From the NCBI GenBank assembly GCA_050486265.1, contig JBJHCY010000016.1, positions 1 to 64,000 on the forward strand: a stretch of 64,000 nt of DNA, read 5' to 3'. A program made the position numbers and the translations under genes. Below, piece by piece: positions 35,054-43,507 of this stretch (the first letter of the stretch is position 1; each line of letters opens with the position of its first letter). The notes under the pieces are model-generated. The model worked only from the letters and a program-made list of their open reading frames with translations, was not told the DNA's origin and made no database searches. This DNA comes from SLFH01 sp050486265 (GTDB lineage Bacteria; Planctomycetota; Phycisphaerae; Phycisphaerales; UBA1924).

Positions 35054-35905
35054 ATGGTCGCAGACAAAGAGCCGCTCGGACCCGACAGCAAGAAGGAAGC
35101 CCCCATGCCCGAAGGCAACGGGGAGCCCCGCAAGGTCCGCTTCCGAATCAAACGCTGCGAGGGGCCGGGCAAGCCCGTTTACTGGCAGTCGTTCATGGTC
35201 GAGATCGAGCCGGGCGCCAACATCATCTCGTGCCTCCAGAAGATCGCAGAGAACCCCGTCACCGTCGAGGGCGAACGCACCACCCCCGTCTCTTGGGACG
35301 CCGGCTGCCTCGAAGAGGTCTGCGGCTCGTGCACCATGCTCATCAACGGCAAGGTCCGCCAGTCCTGCTCGGCCCTGATCGAACGCATCGCCCCCAACGA
35401 GGGCGACGAGGTCGTCCTCGAGCCCATGCAGAAGTTCCCCGTCGTCAGAGACCTCTGGGTCGACCGACTCCGCATGTTCGAGGCGCTCAAGAAGATCAAC
35501 GCCTGGGTCCCCATCGACGGAACCTACTCCCTCGGCGCCGGTCCCAAGGAGAGCCCCGAGACCCAGGCCACCCGCTATGTCCTCTCCACCTGCATGAGCT
35601 GCGGCTGCTGCCTGGACGCCTGCCCCCAGTACAACCTGGAAGAAGACCCCGCCGAGTGGGACTCTTCCTTTATCGGCGCCGCAGCGCTGAGCCAGGCCCG
35701 CCTCTTCAACCTCCACGAGACCGGAAAGCAGGGACGCAAGGACCGCCTCGAAGCCCTCATGGGCCCCGGCGGCGTCAGCGACTGCGGCAACGCCCAGAAC
35801 TGCGTCAAGGTCTGCCCCAAGCACATCCCGCTCACCGAGTCCATCGCCGCCATCGGCCGGGCCGTCACGATCCACTCGATCGCTCGCTGGTTCACCGGCA
35901 AGTAA
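35054..35905 (+). CDS. sdhB: succinate dehydrogenase iron-sulfur subunit
   Basis: A 283-residue protein that passes electrons from SdhA to the quinone. The [2Fe-2S] ligands are in DAGCLEEVCGSC and the later QSC. The [4Fe-4S] and [3Fe-4S] ligands are in CMSCGCCLDACP and CGNAQNCVKVCP. The N-terminal ~30 residues are an extra polar leader, so the ATG at 35102 (MPEGNGEP) is a possible internal start. The operon ends at a terminator at about 35936. Confidence 0.96.
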   Translation: MVADKEPLGPDSKKEAPMPEGNGEPRKVRFRIKRCEGPGKPVYWQSFMVEIEPGANIISCLQKIAENPVTVEGERTTPVSWDAGCLEEVCGSCTMLINGKVRQSCSALIERIAPNEGDEVVLEPMQKFPVVRDLWVDRLRMFEALKKINAWVPIDGTYSLGAGPKESPETQATRYVLSTCMSCGCCLDACPQYNLEEDPAEWDSSFIGAAALSQARLFNLHETGKQGRKDRLEALMGPGGVSDCGNAQNCVKVCPKHIPLTESIAAIGRAVTIHSIARWFTGK

Positions 35906-35935
35906 GTCCGCCGTGGCGCCCCGAACCCTCCTTCA

Positions 35936-35963
35936 CCCCGCCCGACGGCGGGGTTGTTTTTTC
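35936..35963 (+). terminator. rho-independent terminator after sdhB
   Basis: A CCCCGCC / GGCGGGG stem followed by TTGTTTTTTC, about 30 bases after the sdhB stop. Confidence 0.85.
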
Positions 35964-36086
35964 GGACTGTTGAACGGGAGCAGTTGTGCCGAAGGGGCAG
36001 GCCTCGCGGGCCCGGATCAGGGCGGGGGGCCTCGGGCGAGTCGCGAGCGATGAACCGGCTCCCCGCGGGGGCCGATCTTCCCGCCC

Positions 36087-37553
36087 ATGCAGCCAAACAT
36101 CGCAAGAGACGCAAGCACACCGGGGTCGTTCTCGCCGCTCTATGCGAGGGGGTACTCGGCCGTCGCCCTCCTCAGCGCCTGCGGGCTGGTCGCCACGGCG
36201 TACTGGCTCGGGGCCTCGTGGCTGGCCGACCCGGTGCTGGGGATCCCCTCTGGGGTCTGGGCGACGGTGGTCCTCTTCGGGGTGATCCGCTGGGGCGACT
36301 CGCTGGTGCTCGACGGCGCGGTCCGCCGGGCGCTGGGCCTCGCCCAGCACGGACGCGACACCGGGGCGGGCCTGATCGGAAGGTGGTTCAGCCGCTGCCG
36401 CGAGTCGGCGTGCAAGGCGTCCCGGTCATGGGGCGAGGCGAGGCGGAAGGCCTGCCGCAACCTCGCAGACCGGCTCGACCCCGAGCGTGCGGTCGAGGAC
36501 GAGATCGTCTGGCGCCCCGGCCCCGACGACGAGGCCCCGGCGTTCAAACCCGAGCCCCAGCGAGCCGCCCGGAGGGAGGGCGTCCGTGTCCGCATCGGTG
36601 TCGCGTGCAGTGGCCCGGTCGCCGCGGGGCTGATCCGCGGGGGACGCTCGTGCCCGGGCGTTGGCTGGCTGCGCCTTGAGCCCGGGGCCGGCACCCCCCA
36701 GAACGCACGCAGGATGGGCTTCGACGCGATCGTCCACGACGCCTCTGAGCGGGGCATCGTCGTGACCACCCACAGCGCCGACGAGGTCGCCTCACGCCCC
36801 GCCGACTGGGCCCGGCCCGACGGCGTGGCCACCTACGCCTCGGTCTTCCCCACCCGCTACGACCCCCAGCAGGTCACCCTCGGCCACCCGCGCTTCGAGG
36901 ACCCCTACGAACACGAGCTTGCGGCGGCCCTCGCCTCGGCCGCCGCGGGCGCCGTCAAGGCCGGCGACACCAACGCCGACGCCTCCTCCCTTTTCCTGAA
37001 CCTCCGCGATGTGCTCGTCCGTGGCGTGCTGCGCCAGGAGGGCCCGGCGATGCTGGTCCCCGCCGCGCGGGCTGTCTCGGGCTGGTTCGTCTGCTGCGAG
37101 CGCAACGCCTCGGTCGAGGAGCGGCTCGAAGGCGTCGAGGCCGCGGCACGCGTCCTCGGCGACGACCCGGTCGTGCTGATGCGTCTTGCGGCGGCCCGCT
37201 TCGCCGCTTCGCGCGACGAGGACGGGCACCGGGCGCTGCACGAGGCCTTCCGCCTGCTGGTGCAGCGCGACGACGGCGTCCGGGCCGATCAGTACCGCTT
37301 CATCCAGTCGGAGATCGAGCACGCCGACGAGCACGACCCGATGGTGGTGGGGCGTCTGGCGGCGGGGATGGCGTTGATCGCCGCCTCGTCAGAACCCGGC
37401 GCGTTGCACCATCTGCGCGGCGACATCGCCGACGACCTCGACCACGCCGAGTGGCTCGTCGGACGCGATCAGGACAAGGCGGTCATCCTCGAAGCGTTGC
37501 GCAGGGTCTCGATGGCGGCGTCGGTCGCCAAGGCGACACCCGCCGCGGCCTGA
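36087..37553 (+). CDS. hypothetical membrane-anchored protein
   Basis: A 488-residue protein I do not recognise. Two hydrophobic segments near the N-terminus (about residues 23-45 and 50-68) look like a membrane hairpin. A basic stretch of about 80 residues follows, then a soluble region with no catalytic motif I can see. The C-terminal half is helical and Ala-rich, with no clear TPR consensus. There is no obvious ribosome-binding site. It lies alone between the sdh operon and the convergent small gene at 37581. Confidence 0.65.
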   Translation: MQPNIARDASTPGSFSPLYARGYSAVALLSACGLVATAYWLGASWLADPVLGIPSGVWATVVLFGVIRWGDSLVLDGAVRRALGLAQHGRDTGAGLIGRWFSRCRESACKASRSWGEARRKACRNLADRLDPERAVEDEIVWRPGPDDEAPAFKPEPQRAARREGVRVRIGVACSGPVAAGLIRGGRSCPGVGWLRLEPGAGTPQNARRMGFDAIVHDASERGIVVTTHSADEVASRPADWARPDGVATYASVFPTRYDPQQVTLGHPRFEDPYEHELAAALASAAAGAVKAGDTNADASSLFLNLRDVLVRGVLRQEGPAMLVPAARAVSGWFVCCERNASVEERLEGVEAAARVLGDDPVVLMRLAAARFAASRDEDGHRALHEAFRLLVQRDDGVRADQYRFIQSEIEHADEHDPMVVGRLAAGMALIAASSEPGALHHLRGDIADDLDHAEWLVGRDQDKAVILEALRRVSMAASVAKATPAAA

Positions 37554-37580
37554 CTTGGCGCCGGGCTTGAGCCCCCGACA

Positions 37581-37886
37581 TCAGCCCTGCACATCGAGGG
37601 CCGGACGCTGGTCATCGTCACCGGCGGCCGGCTCTTGCTCTTTCTGCTTGGGCTTGCGCCGGGCGTCCTTGGAGCGGCGGTCTTCCCGCGCGTCCTCGTG
37701 CGTCGCGTCGGCCAGCGGTTGGACGCGGTCGGGCGCTTCGATCGCCTCGACCTCGACGCGGTCGTCCTCGCGCTTGCTCACGCGGGAGTCGCGGTCTTCC
37801 TTGATGCGGTTGTGCCGAGCCTGGATGTGGCTCTGGCCCTGCGTGCCCGCAACGGATTGGGCGGCGTGTGTGCCGAAGATTCCCAT
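37581..37886 (-). CDS. small highly charged hypothetical protein
   Basis: A 101-residue protein. Its first ~25 residues (MGIFGTHAAQSVAGTQGQSH) are non-charged and could be a short helix; the remaining 75 are very rich in Asp, Glu, Lys and Arg. I prefer this strand because the overlapping plus frames have no sensible composition. No domain is recognisable and no clear ribosome-binding site is visible. Confidence 0.55.
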   Translation of the reverse strand: MGIFGTHAAQSVAGTQGQSHIQARHNRIKEDRDSRVSKREDDRVEVEAIEAPDRVQPLADATHEDAREDRRSKDARRKPKQKEQEPAAGDDDQRPALDVQG

Positions 37887-38009
37887 GTTGAAACAATCGG
37901 CGTCGGTGTCGCGGAAGCTTGAGCAATCCCGCCTGGTTATCCCCCCGGAAGCGGGCGGGTGCGGCGATCGCCGGTGACGACACCCTGTCGGCGGGTGTTC
38001 TCGGTCGTG

Positions 38010-38798
38010 TCAGACGCCGACGATGTTCACGCCGCAGTCGACATAGATGTTTTCGCCGGTGACGCCCTTGGCGAGGTCTGAGATGAGGAAGGCGGCGACG
38101 CCCCCGACATCCTCGCCCTCGACATTGCGGCGCAGCGGGGCGCGTTCGAGGTTGTGCTTGCTGATCTCCTCGGCGCCGCCGACGGCCGACGAGGCGAGCG
38201 TGCGCAGGTACCCGCCCGAGATCGTGTTCACGCGGATGTTGTCCTGGCCGAGTTCGGAGGCGAGGTAGCGGCTTGTGGTCTCCAGGGCGGCCTTGGCGAC
38301 GCCCATGATGTTGTAGCCGGGGACGACCTTTTCAGAGCCGTAGTAGGTCATCGCCAGCACGCTGCCCCCGCCGGCGTTCTTCATCATGTCTTTGGCGCGG
38401 CTCGCCATCGCGGCGAGGGTGTAGGCGGAGATGTCGATCGCGTCGAGGTAGGCCTTGCGCGGGGTCTTGTTGAAGTTGCCGATCTGCAGCCACTCGCGGT
38501 CGGCGAAGGCGATCGAGTGGACGAGGTAGTCCATTTTCTGCCCGTGGGCCTCGGCGTAGGCGGAGAAGGCCTTGTCGAGCTCCTCGTCGCTGGAGGCGTC
38601 CAGCGGGTGCAACCACGGGTCCGAGACGCCGAGGGCCTCGACGGCGCGTCGGGTGCGGCGCTCGTTCTTGTCGCCGGGGAGGTGGGTGAAAGCGCAGGTC
38701 CCGCCCTGGGCGATGATCGACTGCGCGATGTACCAGGCGTAGGAACGCTCGTTGGCGATCCCGACGATCAGACCGGTCTTGCCGTCCAGCAGGCCCAT
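38010..38798 (-). CDS. fabI: enoyl-[acyl-carrier-protein] reductase (NADH), FabI type
   Basis: A 262-residue short-chain dehydrogenase that performs the last reduction in each fatty-acid elongation cycle. It has the FabI-type NAD motif (TGLIVGIANERSYAWYIAQS), VHSIAFA, and the catalytic YNIMGVAK (Y-x6-K) rather than the YxxxK of ordinary SDRs, plus the preceding YYGSEKVVPG. The ATG at 38798 has a GGAGGAAGC site upstream; the longer frame covers the nadC region in antisense and is not used. It is divergent from nadC. Confidence 0.95.
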   Translation of the reverse strand: MGLLDGKTGLIVGIANERSYAWYIAQSIIAQGGTCAFTHLPGDKNERRTRRAVEALGVSDPWLHPLDASSDEELDKAFSAYAEAHGQKMDYLVHSIAFADREWLQIGNFNKTPRKAYLDAIDISAYTLAAMASRAKDMMKNAGGGSVLAMTYYGSEKVVPGYNIMGVAKAALETTSRYLASELGQDNIRVNTISGGYLRTLASSAVGGAEEISKHNLERAPLRRNVEGEDVGGVAAFLISDLAKGVTGENIYVDCGVNIVGV

Positions 38799-38885
38799 GG
38801 GATGCTTCCTCCGTCGGTCCGGGTGCGGTGTGGTGGTGGGTGGATGCGGGTGGGGATGGTAGTCGCGGCCCCTACCATCGGTGCG

Positions 38886-39881
38886 ATGAACGACCTGAAC
38901 CCCGAGATCGAAGAGTCCCACCCGCAGAACCCCCTGCCCGACGCTTTCAAGGTCCTGTGCCTCGACAACGGGGCGGAGGAACGCCTCGGGGCTCTGATCG
39001 AGATGGCCCGGGACGAGGACCTCGGCGGGGACATCGAGGGGGGCGACGCGACCAGCGCCGTCCTGCCCGACCCGGATCGGGAGATCACCGCCCGTGTCGT
39101 GCACAGAACCGGCGGGCCCCTGGCGGGGCTGGTCCTGGGCCCGATGATCTGCGAGGCCTTCGGGGGCAGGGTCGAGTTCTCGACCCAGACGCACGACGGC
39201 GTCGTCGCGGGGCGGGGGGCGGTCATCGCCGAGCTGAAGGGACCGATCTCGGGCGTGCTCACCGTCGAGCGCACGCTGCTGAACTTCCTCGGCCGGCTCT
39301 GCGGCGTCGCCGAGCGAACGCGGGCCTTTGTCGAGCGCATCGACCTCGCCGGGCGGGCGTTCGTCTTCGACACGCGCAAGACCACGCCGGGGTGGAGGGG
39401 TCTGGAGAAGTACGCCGTGCGCTGCGGCGGCGGGCGTTCGCACCGCCTCGGCCTGCACGACGCGCTGCTGATCAAGGACAACCACATCGCGGGCGTCGCG
39501 CCGGAACAGCTCGGCGAGCGCGTGCGCACGATGGCGGCCAAGGCCCGCGAGGCGTACGGCGAGAAGCTGCAGTTCGTGATGGTCGAGGTCGACACGCTCG
39601 ATCAGCTGCGGGCGGTGCTCAAGGGCGCGTCGAAGGCGATCGATCTCGTGCTGCTGGACAACATGCCCCCGCCGATGCTCAGAGAAGCGGTCGAGCTGCG
39701 CGACAAGCTGGGCGTGAAGGTCGAGCTGGAAGCCTCGGGCGGCGTGACGCTCGAGAGCGTGGGCGAGATCTCCAGGACCGGCGTCGAGCGGATCAGCGTC
39801 GGGTCGCTCACACACGGGGCGTGGTGGTCGGACATCGGGCTGGACATCACCGACGAGCGAACATGGGACGATCGGGGCTGA
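38886..39881 (+). CDS. nadC: nicotinate-nucleotide pyrophosphorylase (quinolinate phosphoribosyltransferase)
   Basis: A 331-residue enzyme that turns quinolinate and PRPP into nicotinate mononucleotide for NAD synthesis. It has DEDLGGDIEGGDATS at the N-terminus, LNFLGRLCGVAERT, DTRKTTPGWRGLEKYAVRCG, HRLGLHDALLIKDNHIAG and VKVELEASGGV, all characteristic. There is an N-terminal extension of ~25 polar residues. Its 3' end overlaps the next gene by 19 bases. nadA and nadB are not in this window. Confidence 0.95.
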   Translation: MNDLNPEIEESHPQNPLPDAFKVLCLDNGAEERLGALIEMARDEDLGGDIEGGDATSAVLPDPDREITARVVHRTGGPLAGLVLGPMICEAFGGRVEFSTQTHDGVVAGRGAVIAELKGPISGVLTVERTLLNFLGRLCGVAERTRAFVERIDLAGRAFVFDTRKTTPGWRGLEKYAVRCGGGRSHRLGLHDALLIKDNHIAGVAPEQLGERVRTMAAKAREAYGEKLQFVMVEVDTLDQLRAVLKGASKAIDLVLLDNMPPPMLREAVELRDKLGVKVELEASGGVTLESVGEISRTGVERISVGSLTHGAWWSDIGLDITDERTWDDRG

Positions 39882-40660
39882 TCGGCGTGCGCGGGCCCGC
39901 GGAGATCGAGCGTGCCCTCAGGGGCGTGGCGCCCGGGGCGATGGCGGTCGAGGCGCACGCCGAGATCGGCTCGACCCAGGACAGGGCGTTCGAACTCGCG
40001 GCGTGTTGCAGCGGTGTCGGCCCGATCGCGTGCGTCGCGGCGCTGTGTCAGAACGCCGGGCGCGGCACGCGGGGCAAGGCGTGGTTCAGCGTGTCGGACG
40101 CGCTGGCGATGAGCGTCGCCTTCGCAGACGCGACCGGGCGCCCGCGGTCGTCGCAGGGCCCGGCGCGAGAGTCGGTCGCCGCGGCGGTCGCGGTGCACGA
40201 GGCGGCCGAGCGCTTCGCGGGCGAAGGCGCCCTCGCCATCCGATGGCCCAACGACCTGCACGGCGCCGACGGGCGCAAGCTCGCGGGCGTGCTGATCGAG
40301 CGCCGGGGCGCGACGACCGTTGTGGGCGTCGGCGTCAACCTCGATCACCGCAGTGCGTGGCCGCAGGAGGTCGCGTCGCGCGCGACCACGCTCGCGGCCT
40401 GCGGCGGCATCGCCGACGGCGCGACATTCGCCCCCGTGTTGCTGGAGGCGTTGCTCGGGAGGTGGGGCGAACCGCGGGACTCGCTCGCGGCAGAGTGGGT
40501 CCGTCGAGAGCGTTCGCCGGGTGAGCGTGGTGCGTTCGTCGTCGAGAACGAACGCTACGAGGGCCGGATCGTCTCGATCGACCCGTTCGACTGCATCGTG
40601 CTGGATCGCGACGACGGTTCGAGGGTCAGGCTGCCGACGGCGCGTGCGGTCAGGGCCTGA
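39863..40660 (+). CDS. birA: biotin--[acetyl-CoA-carboxylase] ligase
   Basis: A 265-residue enzyme that attaches biotin to acetyl-CoA carboxylase. Catalytic motifs are AEIGSTQD, GRGTRGKAWFS (biotinyl-AMP loop, GRGxxG), IRWPNDLHGADGRKLAGVLI and VGVGVNLDH. There is no N-terminal DNA-binding domain, so it is the single-function form. A C-terminal SH3-like domain follows. It starts inside nadC (19-base overlap), an arrangement that couples their translation. Confidence 0.92.
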   Translation: MGRSGLIGVRGPAEIERALRGVAPGAMAVEAHAEIGSTQDRAFELAACCSGVGPIACVAALCQNAGRGTRGKAWFSVSDALAMSVAFADATGRPRSSQGPARESVAAAVAVHEAAERFAGEGALAIRWPNDLHGADGRKLAGVLIERRGATTVVGVGVNLDHRSAWPQEVASRATTLAACGGIADGATFAPVLLEALLGRWGEPRDSLAAEWVRRERSPGERGAFVVENERYEGRIVSIDPFDCIVLDRDDGSRVRLPTARAVRA

Positions 40661-40700
40661 TCCTGCCCTGATCCTGCCCTGATCCTGGCCTGGTCTTGGC
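40658..40700 (+). repeat. 11-base tandem repeat at the birA stop codon
   Basis: TGATCCTGCCC occurs twice in a row, followed by TGATCCTGGCC and a partial TGGTCTTGGC. The first unit starts with the birA stop TGA, so copy-number change would not alter the protein. Confidence 0.8.
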
Positions 40701-40769
40701 TGGATGCGGGCGCGCCCCAGACCCGGTCCGGCCGGGCGGGGGGGATCGGCCACCGGGCGATCGGCGAGG

Positions 40770-41264
40770 TCAGAGCTTGGGCGCTTCGTCGTCGTCGCCG
40801 AAGTCGAAGTCGAAGTCGGAGATGCTGCTGTCGTCGGGGTCGAAGTCGAAGTCGTCGAGCACGCCGCCGGCGTCTTCCTTCTTGCCGGGCGACGCGTCGG
40901 CCTTGGAGGACTTCTGGGCGGCCTGCGGGGGCGGCGGGGCCTTGATCGCCGAGGCGTCGATCTGGGCGGGCTGGCCGTCGATCTTCACGACGAAGGTGTA
41001 GCCCCCGATGTTGAGGACATCGCCGGGCGCGAGCTCGGCCTCGCCGACCTTCTTGTTGTTGACGAAGGTGCCGTTGGAGGAGTCGAGGTCGCGGATTCTG
41101 AGCGAGCCGCCCTCGTCGGAGAGCTCGCAGTGTTTGCGGGAGACGGAGGCGACGGGGATGCGGATCTGGCAGCCCTCTTCGCGCCCGACGACGGTGCGTC
41201 CGGGCTTGAGTGCGGCTTCGGACTCGATCTTGCCGTCTTTGACGAATACCAACGCGGCTTGCAC
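40770..41264 (-). CDS. FHA-domain protein
   Basis: A 164-residue protein. The forkhead-associated domain (about residues 20-95) recognises phosphothreonine and has the motifs GRTVVGREEGCQIRI, VSRKHCELS and LDSSNGTFVNN (Gly-Arg, Ser-His-like and Asn-Gly). The C-terminal ~60 residues are a Pro/Ala linker followed by an extremely acidic tail (DDFDFDPDDSSISDFDFDFG). The tail may mediate protein or cation binding. No Ser/Thr kinase is adjacent. Confidence 0.9.
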   Translation of the reverse strand: MQAALVFVKDGKIESEAALKPGRTVVGREEGCQIRIPVASVSRKHCELSDEGGSLRIRDLDSSNGTFVNNKKVGEAELAPGDVLNIGGYTFVVKIDGQPAQIDASAIKAPPPPQAAQKSSKADASPGKKEDAGGVLDDFDFDPDDSSISDFDFDFGDDDEAPKL

Positions 41265-41443
41265 GCGAGACTATCCTTTCGTGCGGGTCCGCGATGCACG
41301 CGGGCCCGAGTCACATTCCGGCCATCGGCGGAGCGCCAGATTCCCGAGCGGGGCTCGGATCGCGCTCGCCACATGGACCAGCCCCACGCCGATCCGTGCC
41401 CGACGATACCTCCATCCCGATTCTGGGGCAATCCCCAACTTCG

Positions 41444-42733
41444 ATGCCGGCGCGGATCGACCCGGGTCCGGTGTTCGGCGCGGTCCGGGAAGCCATGGGT
41501 TTGGACGGGTCCGGGCCGAGCCTTCCGAACGGGGCGGGGCCGGCGAGGTCGCTCTACATCCACATCCCTTTCTGTTTCCACAAGTGCCACTACTGCGATT
41601 TCTACAGCATCGTCGACAGCCGCGACCGGCAGCGGGCGTTCACGGCGAGGCTCGTCCGAGAACTCCGGGTGCTTGCCCCGTTCTCGGGGGGGCTGCCGCT
41701 GGAGACGGTCTTCGTCGGGGGCGGGACGCCGACCCTGCTCGAGCCGGGGCTGTGGGTCGAGCTTCTGGCGGCGATGGACGAGGCCTTCGATCTGTCTGTG
41801 ATTCGCTCTGGGATCTGTGGTGGCGGGGGGGAGTTCACCGTCGAGTGCAACCCCGAGACGGCGACAGCCGAGCTCATGGGCGTGCTGGCGGCGGGCGGGG
41901 TGAACCGGGTCTCGATCGGGGCCCAGTCGTTCGACCCGGCGATGCTGAAGACCCTGGAGCGCTGGCACGACCCGGAGAATGTCGGGCGGGCGGTCGAGCT
42001 GGCGGCGGGCGCGGGGATCGAGCGCCGGTCGGTCGATCTGATCTACGCGATCCCCGGTCAGACGCTGGAGGGGTGGGGGCGGGATCTGGCGCGGGCGCTC
42101 TCGCTCGGGGTGACGCACCTGTCGGCGTACAACCTGACCTACGAGCCGAACACGGCGATGACGATCCGCCTCAAGCAGGGCGAGTTTGTGCCGACGCCCG
42201 AAGAGCTCGAAGTCGAGATGTTCCGCCTCACGAACGAGACGCTTTCGCGGGCGGGGCTTGCGCGGTACGAGGTGAGCAACTACGCCGCGCCCGGTCAGGA
42301 GTGTGCGCACAACCTCGCGTACTGGCGGCAGAAGCAGTGGATCGCGGCGGGGCCCTCGGCGAGCGGGCATCTGGCGGGGCATCGCTACAAAATCGTCGCG
42401 AGGCTCGGGGATTATCTGCAGGAGCGTGACGACGGCTATTCGCCGCTGGTCGAGCACGAGGGCCCCGACGCTCGGCGGGCGCTGGCGGAGATCGTGATGA
42501 CCGGTCTGCGTCTGCGCGAGGGGTTGGATGCGACAGCGGTGCTCGGTCGAGCCGAGGCGGTCGAGCCGGGGCTTGGGAAACGGATCGAGCGCGAGGCGGA
42601 GCGATGGAAGCGGGTGGGCTATCTGCTCGACGAGAGCGGGGCGGAGGCGGGGACGCGGCGATGGTCACTGACCGAGGCCGGCGTCCTGTTCGCCGACGGC
42701 ATCGCTTCTGAGTTCATCGCCCGCATCGGCTGA
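41444..42733 (+). CDS. hemW: radical SAM heme chaperone HemW-like protein
   Basis: A 429-residue radical SAM protein with the cluster motif CFHKCHYC followed by DFYS, VFVGGGTPTLL, VECNPETAT, RVSIGAQSFD and DLIYAIPGQTLEGW. This pattern marks the HemW branch (formerly 'HemN-like coproporphyrinogen III oxidase'), whose proven role is heme delivery. The start at 41444 (MPARIDPGP) lies within 90 residues of the cluster motif; the open frame runs back to 41294. Its last 69 bases overlap the convergent pseudouridine synthase gene. Confidence 0.92.
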   Translation: MPARIDPGPVFGAVREAMGLDGSGPSLPNGAGPARSLYIHIPFCFHKCHYCDFYSIVDSRDRQRAFTARLVRELRVLAPFSGGLPLETVFVGGGTPTLLEPGLWVELLAAMDEAFDLSVIRSGICGGGGEFTVECNPETATAELMGVLAAGGVNRVSIGAQSFDPAMLKTLERWHDPENVGRAVELAAGAGIERRSVDLIYAIPGQTLEGWGRDLARALSLGVTHLSAYNLTYEPNTAMTIRLKQGEFVPTPEELEVEMFRLTNETLSRAGLARYEVSNYAAPGQECAHNLAYWRQKQWIAAGPSASGHLAGHRYKIVARLGDYLQERDDGYSPLVEHEGPDARRALAEIVMTGLRLREGLDATAVLGRAEAVEPGLGKRIEREAERWKRVGYLLDESGAEAGTRRWSLTEAGVLFADGIASEFIARIG

Positions 42734-43504
42734 GTCATCCTCATCGAGTCGCGGGCTTTGATCCGGCAGGTCCGGGCGAGGGAGCTTGAGCTTGCGCAGG
42801 AGCGATCGCAGATCGCGCGGCCACGCCGAGCGGATATCGATTGGCTCGCCGGTGACCGGATGGTCGAAGGCGAGGCGGTGGGCGTGCAGGGCGAGGCGGG
42901 GGGCGGCGTTCTTGAGCGTCGGCGGGGCGTAGAGCTCGTCGCCGAGGACCGGCGCGTTGATCGCGTTCATGTGCACGCGGATCTGGTGCATGCGCCCGGT
43001 GATGGGGCGGGCTTCGACGAGCGCGGCGTACGGGGACTCGGCGAGCAGGCGGTAGGCGGTCAGGGCGGGCTTGCCCTCGGTGCTGATCTTGGCGCGTTTG
43101 ACGGAGGTGTAGCGGTCTTTGCGCCGGACCGTTTCGTCGATGGGCAGGCGGATGACGCCCTTGGGCTCGGTGGGGGCCTTTTTGACGACCGCCCAGTAGA
43201 ACTTGCGGACGGTGCGCGATTCGAAGGCGGCGCGGAGGGCGTCGTACGCCTGGTGGGAGAGGGCGACGACGAGCAGGCCGCTGGTCTCGCGGTCGAGGCG
43301 GTGGACGAGCCCGTGGTCTCGTTTCTCGCCGAGCTGGCTGAGGCGTTTTTCGTGCAGCGCGTACAGGCCGTTGAGCAGGGTGTCGTGCTGGTGGCCGACG
43401 CCGGGCTGGGTGACGCGTCCCGAGGGCTTTTCGATGACGAGGATGTGCTCGTCTTCGTGATGGACGGCGAAAGTGACGCGCGGGTTTGCAGAGACTTGCG
43501 GCAA
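42665..43504 (-). CDS. RluA-family RNA pseudouridine synthase
   Basis: A 279-residue enzyme that isomerises uridine to pseudouridine in rRNA or tRNA. The catalytic motif HRLDRETSGLLVVAL contains the nucleophilic Asp. Flanking conserved stretches are DEHILVIEKPSG, YWAVVKK, GRMHQIRVHM and RLALHAHRLAF. There is no N-terminal S4 domain. Its 3' end overlaps hemW by 69 bases on the other strand, with the C-terminal ~25 residues, which are poorly conserved, falling in the overlap. The pgl gene starts 3 bases downstream-upstream on the same strand (stop at 43508), so they may be co-transcribed. Confidence 0.92.
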   Translation of the reverse strand: MPQVSANPRVTFAVHHEDEHILVIEKPSGRVTQPGVGHQHDTLLNGLYALHEKRLSQLGEKRDHGLVHRLDRETSGLLVVALSHQAYDALRAAFESRTVRKFYWAVVKKAPTEPKGVIRLPIDETVRRKDRYTSVKRAKISTEGKPALTAYRLLAESPYAALVEARPITGRMHQIRVHMNAINAPVLGDELYAPPTLKNAAPRLALHAHRLAFDHPVTGEPIDIRSAWPRDLRSLLRKLKLPRPDLPDQSPRLDEDDSADAGDELRSDAVGEQDAGLGQ

Positions 43505-43507
43505 GGG

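Noticed and set aside
32018..35875. 1285-codon minus-strand frame covering sdhCAB.
   Set aside because: Wholly antisense to three strong, motif-bearing genes; composition is that of a GC-rich shadow.
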